From: Brasenia schreberi
Lineage: Eukaryota > Streptophyta > Magnoliopsida > Nymphaeales > Cabombaceae
Assembly: GCA_036023115.1 (NCBI GenBank)
Contig: JAYKKT010000087.1
Span: 13,123,864-13,187,863, forward strand
Length of the DNA stretch: 64,000 bases
Reading direction: 5' to 3'
The translations under genes and the position numbers were made by a program. Positions 25,597 to 39,025 of the stretch are shown here, in pieces (the first letter of the stretch is position 1; each line of letters begins with the position of its first letter). Under the pieces are notes generated by a model, which worked only from the letters and a program-made list of their open reading frames with translations, was not told where the DNA came from and made no database searches.

Positions 25597-25902
25597 TGAC
25601 CGGTACCTAATCGTGCTGGGTGTAGGTTAACTTTCTCTCTAGTTTTTATGGTGCAGAAGAAGTTTACATGAATTCTTTTGAATTTTCAAGTAGTCAAAGA
25701 CAATGAAAGCAAATGATCATTTTATTGAATAGGAAGAAAGTTGTGTTTTTTTTACATGTTATAACTTGGGTGGAAGAATCACACAAAACGTTACAAATAA
25801 AGGGTTTTCACAAAATGTTTTTCTTTTACATGTTAGAAGTTGGGTTGTCTTACAAGTGTGTTTAGATATACAACCATATAAAGTTGACGACTGGAAGGGT
25901 CA
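25597..25902 (-). repeat. 3' LTR of the gypsy element
   Basis: It shares with the right LTR the blocks TTTTATTGAATAGGAA, ACAACCATATAAAGTT and the end GGGTCA. Boundaries were chosen from TG...CA ends. Confidence 0.8.
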
Positions 25903-27902
25903 CATTCTCTCACAGGAATTGTTGATGTTTGTGAAAATGTAAACATTTGTCGATGGTACTCTTGGATTACTCCTCCCAGGTAGCTTGGTTTGTCTCTTGT
26001 CCTTTTCACTTGATGAGTTATCTCGTGCGTCATCCCAACAACGATTTAGGATCGTCTTTATCTTTTCTTGCCCTCGGTGTCTTTAGGTATGTTTTGTATT
26101 GGATCCCTTCGTCATTGATTTTTCGTGTTTATATTGTAGGACTTTTTGTTGTTCGAATATGGTCTTGTGGCAGGGTGTGTTTGAATACGGTCTGGCACTT
26201 TCAACTTGTATGAGCAATTCTTTACTCAGTTTGATGATTTTGTAGGGATAGTTGTACTTGCGGATCAATGTCATATGTTACCTGTGAAAATATTGAGTGT
26301 ATGAACGTGACCTAGGAGCATGTGTCAGATCACGCCTTTCTTATATGTTCGTCACGGATGAGTACGTCGATTGCACTCTTCTTATGTATCTTGTTGCCAA
26401 TGAGTGATGAGTCTAAGGTTATTGTCCCGTTGTTAACTCAAAGGGGTTCTTGCTGGTGGATTCACTTGCAAATTATACAAAAATTGTGTAAGGTTCTTTA
26501 TGTTCAATTCTTCTTGGTTAGCATAAATATAGTGATGTAGAAAACATTCTCTTAAGGCATTTATTTTATCTGTTTGTTTATCCATTTATGGGTGACAACT
26601 TTTGAGAATAACAACTTCGTCCCCAATAAATGAAAGACATTTCGTCAGAAGTTACTTGTAAAGTGGGCATCACGATTACTAACGATATTAGAAGGGAGTC
26701 TCAATACTTCATCACATGCTTGACGAAGAGCTTGGTGCTATTTCCTGTGTACTTGCGTTGGGCTGTCACAAACAACCCATACCTCGAAAACCTTTCCACC
26801 ACCGGTAAAATAGGTTTAACATTGTTGGACTTAGGCAAATTCAAGATGAAGTCCATAGATATCCTTTCCCACGATCGGCTTGTAATCAATGCCTTTTATT
26901 ATCAACCGTATCATGTTGGTAAATGAGATAGGTTAGCACATACATTGTAACATTATCAATTATACTAGGCCATTTTAGAAATACTCATGTTGTTCCTCCC
27001 TTGGGTGCCCCACTCATGGTGTGTTTTAACACTCCTTCAGGATGTCCTTCTGCAAGTTCTTTGTCCTTAACACATAGACTTAGTCTCCTTTAGTCAATAA
27101 CAAGCCATCTTCAACCAAAAATCATCTAGTCTTAGTCTCATTGAGTAATGATTTGAGTTGTCTCATTCGTCTCAAAGCCAATATGAATATGGTCCACCAA
27201 GTCACTTTGCACATGTATCGTTTGAGTTTCACCGTCAACTTGGAGAGCGGCCAACTCTGCCTATCGACTCAGTGCATCTACCACTGAGTTCGTCTTGTCT
27301 GATTTGTAATGCAACATAAAGTCAAATTCAATTAACAATTGTTGCTAGTATGCCTACTTTGTCATAAACTTCTTTTAGATGTGAAATTAGCTTATAACTA
27401 TGTTATTTATCCATGTGATAAAGTGGTTTCCCAATAGGTAGTATCTCCATAACCAAAGACAATATACATTGCTGTCATCTCTTTCTTATGTACTAATTAT
27501 TATCTTTCTGCATCCTTAAGCTTTCAGCTTTCAAAGACAATGGGGTATTCATCTTGCATCAACATCTCACCTAAGGCTAAGTTTGAAACATCCATCTCCA
27601 TGTCGAATGGTCGGTTGTGATTTAGTAACTTCAACATAGGTTTCTTTTGTCACCGCATCCTTAAGTTGTCGAAGGCTTCAAGTCCCCCTCTACTCTAAAG
27701 TATGACCCTTCTTCAACATATATGTTAAGGAGCTTTAATTGTGGCATATCTCTTGATGAATCGCCAATAGTAGTTGGCCAAACTAAGAAAACAACATAAG
27801 CCCGTAAGGTTAGTTGGAGGTTGCTACTCGTAAATAGATCGAATCTTCTTCTCGTCCATCTGTATTTTTCTGTTACCAATCATATGGTCTAGAAAATCGA
27901 TC

Positions 27903-28400
27903 TCACTCTATCCAAACAAATGCCTCCCATTTAACATAAAGATTATTCTTCCATAGTAGCTTAAACATTATCTCAAGGTGGTGAATGTGTTGATCTAGAA
28001 AAGCATTACACACAACTATGTCATCCAAGTAGACGACAATAAATTGATCAAAGAACGGGTAAAATATCTTGTTTACCAATGTTGACAACATAGTAGGAGC
28101 ATTAATAAGTCCGAATGATATCACCAAGAACTCATAGGTACTATAACAAGTTATGCACATAGTCTTCTCCTCGTCTCCCTCAACGATCCACACTTTCTAA
28201 TATCCCAAACGTAGATCTAACTTTGAGAAGATTTGTGCATGTCTAAGTTGGTCGAACAAATCTACAACCAAAGGAAGAGGATACTTGTTCAAAGCATGAC
28301 AGTCCATGCAAAACCGTTTTAATTCATCGTGTTTAATCAGGAAGAGAACGAACTCGTCGAAGGGTACTTTTGAAAGTCTTATGATATCGATCGTCAACAT
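27903..28400 (-). pseudogene. Gypsy reverse transcriptase fragment
   Basis: Two reverse-strand open pieces (28400-28197 and 28193-27903) carry consecutive RT motifs: CMDCHALNKYPLPLV, IFSKLDLRLGY, YEFLVISFGLINAPTMLS and VVYLDDIVV. A stop separates them, so there is no functional enzyme. Confidence 0.88.
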
Positions 28401-30217
28401 CTTATTTAGTTGTTGACTTAGTTCTTTAGCTTCACCAATATATTGCGATATGGTGTCATGGATGTCTCACTTTAAGCTATAACTCAATTTGTTGATCAAT
28501 GTTCTTTCAAGGTGGAAGTTGCTTCGAGAGTTTGATGAGCATAACGTCGTCAAATTCCATCAACACTAGGTCAAGCTCTGGGGTACCCAATGGTGGGCAC
28601 CCCTTCCTCCTCTTCGATCCATATAGCTATAAGGAATGTATCCTTACCTTACTCTAAATCCTTCTTCATTTGAAGTGCAAAAAGTATATAGATTGGTCTA
28701 TCTTTCGATGTCATTACAAACATCTCAACCTTAACATGCATAGTGAGTCTCCTTCGAGAATCATCAAGAAGTCTCACTTTGCTCGTATCTCCATATCACT
28801 ATCCCATAAGAACTGTAGCCTCAAAGCCAATTTGTAATCATCTATTGGAGAAACAGAAAAGTTGGTTATACATTCCCAACTTTCAATTTAGATTGGCATT
28901 GTATCTGTCTCACCCATCATCTTTATGGGTGTTGAATTCACGACCTTCATGAGACCCTTCCATTCTGCATACTTCACACCTAAACTACTTGTCTCCATTG
29001 GTGTGATAAAGTTGCGTGTTGCCCTGATGTCTATCATTGCTTTTGTGACGATATCATTGACAAAAATATTTAAGTACATCAAGCCTTTGTAATAAGGTAT
29101 CATCGAAGTTGGTACCTTAGCATTATTCATGGCATTTATCCATTGGAGAGCTTCCATTCGTAGCTCAACTGAGTCTTGCTGTTGCGTTTCATTTGCACAA
29201 CCTATTTCAACTTTGTTCGAGCATTCCACATATTTGTGGGGGTCTCCTCAGCTGACTCTTAAGCTTGTAAGTTCTCTTTAGTTTGGCCTTCTCATCGGGC
29301 CTCTTTGCCAGAATGTTGTCCCGTATATGCCGATGGTTACCATCCATGTCAAAACCCTTTTTTTCATAAGTTTATCTTGAATGATTTCTTCATATCGGGT
29401 TTACGATTGTCTATGAGCTATTTTGCAACCATTATACCTTCAAACAACGCCTAGGGGTTCTCACGAAAGATCTCTTGTTTAATTTAAAGTTACAAATTAT
29501 TCAAAAAGTGAAAGATGTGGTCTTCTATTATCATGGTCTTGATGCTAAACATCAAGGACTGGTACACTATAATCACAGATTGAGCTTGTTTGCTTCAAAT
29601 TAGAGAGTTTCTATTTTGCTATCTCTTTTGTCTTCAAGAAAAATTGATGTTGCTATTTTTTGTTCCTCATCGTTAAGATTTTCATCCTTAATATACATAT
29701 CAGGTTGTCACAAGAAGTTCCCTATCACTTTTTCGTCTCTTGTTCCCATGTAGTTTTTGGCCTTTTTACCATTAGCTGGAGCCTTGACTTTCCCACCAAA
29801 ACCTTATTTTGAATTGACCTCCATCAAACAAACTAAAAGAGAGTTTTGGACGGACTCAAGATTATCTACACGATTTTATAGGGTCATTTCACCATCAAAC
29901 TATGTATTGATCCTGTCGTTGCTGACCACAACCCATGCCAATGACTGCCTTAAGGAAGAACACTCTTACTCAAGCTTATAAAAGCAGATCTTCAAAACGA
30001 CAATATCTACGTTCATCATTGATGTACCTTCTTGCTCTTCCTTTTCTCTCATCGATTCTCCTCGTAATCGGTGGTGAAAGATTCATCGTCACTTCTAAAG
30101 CCATTGTCATACTGATGTCTCCCAACGCCGATACTAATCCATTAATTCCAAGTTCCTAACTTCCAACCAAACTTTGATCTGATACTAAAGTTGTCATGAC
30201 CAAAGTGTTTGACAATG

Positions 30218-30491
30218 TGGCTAGTGCTTAACCATGCCGAGTGTAGGCCAACCTTCACCCTAGTTCGTGCACGATACAAAAGCAAGAATGTTAAGTTCAT
30301 ATGAGTTCTTTTGAGTTCTCAAGTAGGCAAAAACAATGTAAGTAAATAATTATTTTATTGAATAGGAATAAAGTCGTGTGCCCTTTACGTGCCACTAACG
30401 GAAGGCCTTCAACCTTTAACGAAGTTGTCAAGTTGTCTCATGAGGAGTCCAAATATATAACCATATAAAGTTCACGATGGAAAGAGGGTCA
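30218..30491 (-). repeat. 5' LTR of the gypsy element
   Basis: Counterpart of the left LTR with moderate divergence. About 30 bp inside it a TAGTATCAGATC segment (element sense) may be a degenerate primer site. Confidence 0.78.
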
Positions 30492-32836
30492 TTATAAATA
30501 CATATACATATATGACATATTTGTTGATGGTCAAATCCACCTAAATATCTTGATTTATTTGATTAAAATATTGTTAGTGGAGATTTGAATTAAAAAAGTA
30601 AAAAATATTATTTTACTTTTATATATTAAAATTGTATTTAATGTATTATATTTTTTGCTTTATCACTTTAATCATTCACATCTCAAATAGATGAAAACAT
30701 GAAAATTTAAAAGCCATTTATATGGCCACTCCCTTCATGTCCCCTTCCACTCCATTTATGTGCAAAAGCGTGTCTTGTCATTTGAAGCTCACAAGGCACA
30801 TAAGCACATATTGTTTAAATGCATCTCCCGTATTACACGTCTTATTCTATAGATACGTGTTGATGCAACTTCAGAAAAAATATCTTTTCTTTTTGAGTAT
30901 AACACAAAAATTTCATATTAGTTAGCAAGAGAGACAAACTGAAAAGCAGTGGTAGGTCTATACCGAGGGGCCACCGGAAAATTTAGAAAACAATGAAAGC
31001 ACTGCAGGACATGATTGAATCCGTGCTTAGTATACATAATTCGCCGCCCCCGCCTTAAATAGCCTACTCGTCCCATCCTACCAAAAATTCTAGATCCATC
31101 GCCCTCCAAAGCTTTCAATGATATGAAACTGAAAGACAGTTTACAATCAATAGTTAACCCCAAGCCCTCTTTTAAAAGGGTGGTTTGAAGTCACCAGTTG
31201 TCAATTCAATTCTATCAATAAATCGTATACTATTGAACCCAAAAAGGAGCGTCCAAGCATTGTCCTGAACCTGCACAAGCTTTATGTATAAATTCTCTTG
31301 TACCGATACAAAGAGACATCGTGCATCTGGTAGGAGAGCTCTGCCTACACCCATCCTGTCTATCAAAGAGAAAACAATGAATAGAAATACGAAGAATGCA
31401 AAATCACTGGTAAATTTATCCTTTGTCTAGTTTCTAACACATCAAAATTGCATGAACTTGAGCTATATCATAGTCAAAATAGCCAGACCTGTCATGAACC
31501 AAGGTGCACTCGGCTGAGGCATGTTTGCCCGGTCGAGGGCAGAGTCGGCCAAGCTTTTTTTGTTGTTGAAAGTGACAGACCTTTAGGAAAACTGGGCCTA
31601 CTTCTCATGCACAGATTGTGGAGGTGGAGGAATTGGTATATCGGCACCGCTAACAACTTATTCTTTCCGTGCTAACTTGTAGCTGACAAGTGACTGGTAT
31701 TGCAACACTTTCGTTTGTTTCCTAAGCCGTCTATGCCGTGTGTATTTAGTCTCAAGACCATTAAAATTACAACTTCAAGTTTGGAAGTCCACCTCTGAAC
31801 TTGTTGAGGTCATAGGAGCTAATAAACGAACTCTTTTTGAGAGACTTGTTGCTACATTGATGAGTTCGAAATGGGGGCTTAAACAAGGGAGCTAGTGTAC
31901 TAACCTGCTCTCTAATGCCACACTTGTTACATCCGCACAAAAGTGTAATCATAGTCGTCGTCGACCCTGGACGTTGTGCATGGCCCAGAACACTATATTT
32001 TGGTCATACATCTCTTCCTCGTAAAATATGATCCTACTTAATGTCAAGGGTCAAGATTCAAAAGATCAATGGAAAAAGACGTAGCTCACATTCTAATCCA
32101 CACCCCTAAAAGAATTTCAAGATCCTCCACCATTGCGAATTTGTATGCCAACTGCTGTGGAACTCGTGGCCTTCACCTTAAAGGTTCTTTGGAGTATGCT
32201 TAGTGAGCAACTCTAATAAGTTGCTTTCTTGGTGAGGGGCATGATTTCTTCAATAAGAATTTGTTTGATTGAAGGCAACTGGAGACTGTTACCGAGAAGT
32301 AGGGATGGATCAGGGAACCCAGAAGAACTGGCGGCTGAACTGAAGATGAAGAAATTATGGGGGGTGGGGCGGGGACGCAGAGAAGAAAGGCTTTTTTGCC
32401 CATTGTCCAGCAGACGACGTATCACGTGATTATGTATCTTGACTTAATCCAATTCAATAGAGGATGAAATTCATTTCGTGGACTTGGGGGGACGGTCATC
32501 TTCTTTTCTCGTCAAAGGAAGACGGGGACACATACAAGAAGAAACTACTCTGCATTTGGAAAAAGCCAACCAGCGTCATCTATCTAATCTACCGTGCCAC
32601 TGCCAGGGTGTTTTCTCATTTAATCTTTTGACCTAAATTAAGCAGTGCCTCTTAAATAAAAAAGATGCCTTTTTCACGAGATGGGAGGCCACAACGCTTT
32701 CTTCTCGTTTGCCTTCCTCATCTTCGTCTTCCTCTTCCTCCCGCTTTGAACCAACCGTTGGACCACACGGTTGGTTTGTTGGTCGCCCCAACGCTCCACC
32801 GACCGGAGAGAGAGCAGGAGGCCTTTCTCTCGAGAG
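30492..32836. other. Intergenic region upstream of the IspG gene
   Basis: I recognise no gene. Reverse-strand frames at 31366-31163 and nearby read as protein for about 60 codons without a known motif. The last 400 bases should contain the IspG promoter and 5' UTR. Confidence 0.45.
32423..32428 (+). promoter_or_regulatory. G-box (CACGTG) upstream of IspG
   Basis: CACGTG lies about 410 bp before the IspG start codon, with an ACGT core (GACGT) a few bases upstream. G-boxes bind bHLH/bZIP factors such as PIF and HY5, which are known to regulate MEP-pathway genes by light. Function here is inferred from position only. Confidence 0.35.
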
Positions 32837-35800
32837 ATGGCTAGTATCCCCGCTGCTGCCTTCTTCGCGCTGAAGAGCCACCCCGATTTCTGCTTCAACG
32901 AAGCCGTGGATTTTGTGACGATGAGGAGGAGGAGCGCTCTCCCAAGGCCCAGGAGGTCGCACCCCTTGGTTGTCAGGAATTCCAACTCTGAGACGGTGGA
33001 GGAGTTGCATCCTGCTTCCGATGGAAGCCCCCTCCTAGGTAATTGAAACTCCGGACAGACCTATCTATCTATGTTTATTAAATCCCCAGAGTCAGTCAAA
33101 TCCCCTTCATCCATCTCTAAGAAGCGACACCTCCCTGTTCAAATTATGGATTTCTTTGCTCAATTCCCGCTTCTCCCACCTTACGGGTTCCCTTGTGCAC
33201 AATTTGCTCCATCGGTAATGGGTTCTCCGCGAATCCCTGAGAGCAAATTGTGGACACAAGCTACTTGGGAGCTTTGCTTTTACTTTTTGCGGTCTCTTGC
33301 TTCCTAGGGTGACCTGATCTTAAAGCTCTAGTAACTGAATCTAGTAGCTAGGTATCTCCCGTAAAGCAGCAGGAACTCGATCCCCCCTGGATTATGTTTT
33401 CTTTGATTTCATGTGGTAATGCATCTCTTTTTCAGCACATTGCTGAACAAAGTTTCCGCTTACAAGCAACTGATCATTTGTGGCATTCGTTTCCTGATGC
33501 AAGTTCCTAGGCAAAAATATTGCGAGTCCATCTACAAGACGGTCAGGAGAAAAACCCGTACAGTGATGGTGGGGACCGTCGCTCTTGGCAGTGAGCATCC
33601 CATAAGAATTCAGACCATGACAACTACTGATACCAAGGATGTCGCTGCCACCGTCGAACAGGTTCTATCCTCTTCCTCTGTTCGTTTCTATTTCGTAAAT
33701 CTTTGACAAGTGGATTACTGTGGTTGAATTTCGGACACCCCTACAAGCCAATTGAATCAAACGAATTCGGTCTGATCAAGCAGAGCAAACTTATGTATGG
33801 TATACATTCATGTACGTCTATGCGCTTCATGATGTACGTACGTACACAGTAGTATGTGCTCCATTCCCTCCCCCGACGCGCGCGCAGCGCAGGCGCACCA
33901 AGCAAACTCTCTCTCTCTCTCTCTCTGATTGCAGTGTTATGTTGGACCCTTGTGCCACCAGGTAATGCGAATTGCTGACAAGGGCGCTGATATCGTCCGC
34001 ATCACTGTCCAGGGGAAAAGAGAAGCGGATGCCTGCTTCGAAATCAAGAACACACTCGTTCAGAAAAAGTAGGTTATAAGTGTATATCTATTTTTTTGAG
34101 ATATCGCGGCAAATAATCTTCATAGATACTGTTGCTTCTGTATTGTGTATGCAGTTATAGTATTCCGTTAGTAGCAGACATCCATTTTGCTCCTTCTGTT
34201 GCTTTGAGGGTCGCCGAATGTTTTGACAAGATTAGAGTCAACCCTGGAAATTTTGGTATTTGAACTCAACTAACTATTTCTCGATATTCTAATTGCCATC
34301 GACAGTTTGTATCAAATATTTGCTTCTATGATGACCAAGGAAGGTTCTTTGCAGCTGACAGGAGGGCCCAGTTTGAGCAGTTAGAGTACACTGACGAAGA
34401 ATACCAGAAAGAGATTGACCATATAGAGCAGGTTCAACCAAGTTCTCCCTATAGATCTCATATTCTTTATTAGATTTGCAGAATATACCAGTACATGGTT
34501 TGTTCTACGTGCATGAATTTGTATTTCCTTTCATGTGACCCATTGCTTGCACGCATAAGCTGCAGTATTTAGGCTTCTTATGTACTTCAGTATCATTTAA
34601 ACTCGGCTCAACGTGGTAATAGGAAGGTTTGCAGTAGAATGCATTTCAGTAAACCCTTGTTCTATTTCGCCCACTTGTCACTGCTGCTAATGGCATGCAG
34701 GTTTTCACTCCACTGGTTGAAAAGTGTAAGAAATATGGAAGAGCAATGCGTATAGGAACAAATCATGGGAGTCTTTCTGATCGTATTATGAGCTACTATG
34801 GTGATTCCCCCAGGGGAATGGTGAGTGACTGACTGGCTTCACTGCTTGAATATCTAGTCTTCTGCCATCTTATCATGCGCCATCCTTCTGCTTGTTCACA
34901 CAGGTTGAATCAGCATTTGAATTTGCGCGTATCTGTCGGAAGTTAGACTTCCATAATTTCGTGTTCTCCATGAAAGCAAGTAATCCTGTAATAATGGTTC
35001 AAGCATACCGCCTCTTGGTTGCTGAAATGTACGTTCAGGGGTGGGACTACCCTCTACATCTGGGAGTTACGGAAGCTGGTGAAGGCGAAGATGGACGAAT
35101 GAAATCTGCCATTGGCATTGGAACTCTTCTACAGGTTTTTTGCTTTGTTTCCTGTAGAACCACATCATAGGTTTACAGAGGACTTCAAGTTCAAGCAAGT
35201 GGAGTTCACTCAAAAGAGTTCATTTAGGAAGTGAAACCTTGAGAGTACCAAAGAAACTCTTATGCAACGATGTTTTGCTTTGCTCCTTTCTACTCATCTT
35301 TATTTGGTTACTTGATATTGTAGCTTTTAACTTCTATCTATTGGCAAGATATAGTTTGATTGATATGACACCTGTTGAATGACTAGTGTTACTCAATTTT
35401 GGTTGATCTGACACCTGTCAAATGACTAACGTTACTCCTGATTTAGTGTCGTAGCATTCTTTTTCGGAAAAATTAAAGGAAGCACTCCTTTGGGTACAGG
35501 ATGGTCTGGGTGATACTATTCGAGTTTCCCTCACAGAGCCTCCCGAGGAGGAAATAGATCCATGTAAAAGGCTGGCTAACCTTGGGAGCAGTGCAGCCAA
35601 GCTCCAGAAAGGGGTGGTATGCATTCTTGGGAGAATTGTTCTTGCCAACCTTTTCTCTTACTATATTAAATTGCACGCATATATTTCTGTTCATCCTCAT
35701 AGTCTGTCCCTAAAATCCGTACAGAGGCCATTTGAAGAAAAACATCGTTACTACTTTGATTTCCAGCGGAGGAATGGTCAACTGCCTGTGCAGAAGGAGG

Positions 35801-38800
35801 TTTGTTGCTTGATTTAAAATTCTGCTTTAGCCATGAAAGCCGGTGGTGTACCTTCATGGGTTAGGTGAGGCCACTGCCTCACCTGAAATCCAGAAAAGGG
35901 TCTGAAAGATTTACACAAGTAGTTCAATGTCTTGGAAAAAGTTTTATATGCCGCTTCATCTGTATTTCATCCAACTGAACTTTGCCTCACCCCAGAAATT
36001 TTCTAGGTCCGCCACTGCTGAAAGCCATTTTTTAAAGTTATACTTAGTTCATTCACAGTGCCACTTCCTCGTCAACTGAAATTGATTAATATAGGGCGAA
36101 GAAGTGGACTACAGAGGAGTTCTACACCGTGATGGCTCTGTTCTCATGTCTGTATCCCTGGATCAGTTGAAGGTACCCCTTGTTTAGAACTTCGTGGGCA
36201 TCATCATTCTCCTGTTCTTCTTTTGGTAGTTCTGATGTAGGCATTCAACAACATCACTTCTCAACTTCATATCTGTTTATCATTAACATAATGTGCTGTA
36301 AGTTATGCTATGTGTTCCATGATATCTTCCACTAATGATGTGATTTACAATCGTGTACTTTTCATGTTAGTATCAGAACAGCTGTATTTGGTTCAGGCCT
36401 TACCATATTCTGGAATTGATGAACTTATGTTTCTTATCAGATGCCGGAGCTCCTTTACAAGTCACTTGCAGCAAAACTTGTTGTTGGCATGCCCTTTAAG
36501 GTTTCTAATCTTTCCTTTGTAGCGTGAACCTTTTCTGTTTCCCTTTTGTACTATTTATGATGCAGTGTTAATAAAATTAATGCAATAGGATCTAGCCACG
36601 GTGGATTCTATACTATTAAGAGAGCTTCCTCCAGTTGAAGATGCTGATGCTGTAAGGAATTCTTCAACTTTCTTTGCACCACTCCTTATAGCAACCGGAA
36701 AAAAAAACCTAAAGTTATCTGAACTTTCTTTTGTCAACACTTTCTGAACTTTCCTTCTTGAAGAAATATTTGAAGATTCTGTTCCAGGATTTCTCTAACG
36801 GTTCTTGATCATTTGTCAGAGGCTTTCCCTTAAAAGACTTGTGGATATTAGTATGGGCATCTTGACTCCCTTATCGGAGCAGCTGACCAAACCACTGCCT
36901 AATGCCATAGTCCTAGTAAATTTAATTGAATTGTCAACTGGTGCTCACAAGCTTTTGCCCAAAGGTATGCACCTACAGTTGAGCAGAGTTCTTGCAAACA
37001 ATCTCACTATCCCTTCATGGTTAACTTTTTTCATCCTCTGACACATGTTGACATTCAGGCACACGTTTAGCTGTGTCCCTCCGTGGAGACGAACCATATA
37101 CAGAGCTCAATATTCTAAAGAAACATGATATTACTATGTTGCTGCATAGCTTACCATATACCGAGGAAAAAACTGGACGAGTACAAGCTGCTAGGAGGTA
37201 AAACAAAGTGGCATGTAGTCTTTTCCACAAATGATGATCCTACTGTTACATTTTTTCTTATGCTATCTCCTATACGTAAGGTTCGTTTTAGATGCTCAAG
37301 TCGTACTCATCTTTTTTCCCTTCCCTTCTTTATTCTCATTTACTATGAACATGTCAAAAGACTGTTTCCTTATTTGAAAGGCCAAAATGTTTATAGAAAA
37401 AAAAATTAAAAGAAGAAAAAGAAGCTTAGAATTCTCTGTTCAAGATGAGAATAAAGAAGAACTTTTTTGACATTAAAGAAAAGGATTCTCTATGTTATGA
37501 GAGCTGACTGCTTAGAGAAAGTAGCTTCAACGTGGGACATTGCCTATTTTGAGGTGTTGTCCTGGATATAACCCTATTCAATTATCTCCTGAATGTTGAC
37601 TAATAGATTTTGTAGGGGAGGCTCCTAATGTCAAGTTGTCCTGAACTGCAGGCTCTTTGAGTATTTAGCTGACAAAGGTCTCACTTTTCCTGTAATTCAC
37701 CATGTACAGTTCCCTGCTGGGGTTCACAGGTTGGTGGCATTCTAACCTGATAGAATTTTCATTTGACACCAAAAAACATTTTAAAAAAAGGTTTTCCACA
37801 AGTGAGGTGGCTACACGGATTCAAAAAGAAATCTCATTTTCAAAAATTATATTTTCTCATATTTGAACGCAATTTTGCAATTGCAGAGATGACCTAGTTA
37901 TCGGAGCTGGAAGTGCAGTAGGTGCTCTTCTAGTGGATGGTCTGGGTGATGGGTTATTACTTGAAGCTCAGGATCAGGACTTTGATTTCCTGAGGAACAC
38001 ATCATTCAATTTGTTACAAGGCTGCAGGATGCGTAACACAAAGACGGTAAGTTTATGTGGTGTACTAAAATAGTACCATCGGTCTCTTGTGAATTTGTAG
38101 AAATGAAAACGATTACATTAAAGGACAGGAAGTACTTCCAACTTTTTCTTTCTTCCTCCCTGTTCTCTTGAGAGGTGCATTTAACTGTGTCTTCATAATT
38201 TCATTATTTAGTAGAATGTAGATGTCTTCAGAATTTCATTGTTCAGTTGTGACTGAACAAAGGATCCATCAGAAAAGATGAGACATCCTGGATGGAAAGT
38301 AACCAGCATTCTCTATCATGGAAATCTACATTTGATGTCAAAATACCCTAGGATATTTTGGATAATGAAGTTATAGCTGCAATTCTACAATCTGCAATAT
38401 TCCATCTTTGATTTCATGCACAACATATGCCTCTGATATTTTTGGATGTTGGCTGAGTATAAAAATCATTGCTCTGTACAGGAGTATGTGTCATGCCCTT
38501 CTTGTGGCCGCACTTTATTTGATCTACAGGAAGTCAGCGCTCAGATAAGAGAGAAGACATCACATTTGCCTGGCGTTTCTGTATGCTTCATACTACTGCT
38601 CTACAATGATAAAATCCTACTTTTCAGCAGAACGACAATTAGCTTTTCCTGTTTTCATTGTGCAGATTGCTATCATGGGTTGTATCGTGAATGGTCCTGG
38701 AGAGATGGCAGATGCAGACTTTGGTTATGTGGGAGGTGCCCCAGGAAAAATTGACCTTTACGTTGGGAAGGTATAATTGAGACCAAATTGCTTCTTGCTT

Positions 38801-39025
38801 AAAATGAAATATACTGCATAGGTCAAAATTTGGTTCATTGCTACATAGATTGCACCTAAGATTTTGTTGGACATAGTTAAAACCATGTCCTCTTCGTTCT
38901 TTTGTCATTTTATGCTGTTTCAGACTGTTGTGAGACGAGGAGTAGACATGGAGCACGCAACCGATGCATTGATTCAACTGATAAAGGATCATGGGCGCTG
39001 GGTGGACCCACCAGTTGAAGAGTGA
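32837..39025 (+). CDS. ISPG: 4-hydroxy-3-methylbut-2-enyl diphosphate synthase (HDS/IspG), chloroplast (19 exons, 738 aa)
   Basis: Exons: 32837-33038, 33504-33661, 33962-34068, 34155-34255, 34355-34431, 34701-34820, 34904-35134, 35500-35616, 35725-35799, 36095-36172, 36441-36500, 36589-36651, 36820-36964, 37059-37197, 37652-37729, 37887-38046, 38482-38580, 38666-38770, 38924-39025. They total 2217 nt, all GT-AG and in phase. The enzyme reduces methylerythritol cyclodiphosphate to HMBPP with ferredoxin electrons in the plastid. The N-terminus is Arg-rich and transit-peptide-like (about 65 aa). Then come the TIM-barrel ([45 protein letters not shown]), the plant-specific insert and the [4Fe-4S] domain. 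Its ligands should be Cys642, Cys645, Cys676 and Glu683 (CPSCGRT and GCIVNGPGE), with spacing close to E. coli IspG. Arabidopsis HDS is 741 aa. The exon 2 acceptor (GATGCAAG) is the weakest site. Confidence 0.96.
35841..36017. mobile_element. hAT-like MITE in IspG intron 9
   Basis: About 177 bp. The ends are imperfect inverted repeats: left CGGTGGTGTACC, right GGTCCGCCACTG (CAGTGGCGGACC reversed). Each is followed inwards by GGTGAGGC. The flanks ATGAAAGC and CTGAAAGC are an 8-bp duplication with one mismatch, the size typical of hAT. CAGTGGCGG is a common plant hAT terminus. No coding capacity. Confidence 0.72.

Larger units (their letters stand above)
25597..30491 (-). mobile_element. Ty3/gypsy LTR retrotransposon, reverse strand, degenerate
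   Basis: Related LTRs at 25597-25902 and 30218-30491 start TGACCGG or TGGCTAG and end GGGTCA on the + strand. Between them, on the reverse strand, come a protease-like segment (MIDIRATRNFI, degenerate D-S/T-G), RT starting ELKRFCMDCHALNKYPLP, the RT catalytic YLDDIVV (about 28030) and integrase (WERISMDFILNLP at about 26870). This Pro-RT-RH-IN order is gypsy. Flanks ATATA and TTATA are a possible 5-bp target duplication with one mismatch. Frames are broken many times. Confidence 0.88.

Noticed and set aside
32633..33010. 125-codon reverse-strand frame opposite IspG exon 1
   Set aside because: GC-rich shadow of the transit-peptide exon, with no domain or splice context.
1..39025. Possible plant biosynthetic gene cluster (KOB1-like, UXT, OST1B, IspG)
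   Set aside because: The products are housekeeping proteins in different compartments and pathways, with no tailoring enzymes; simple neighbourhood is the better reading.
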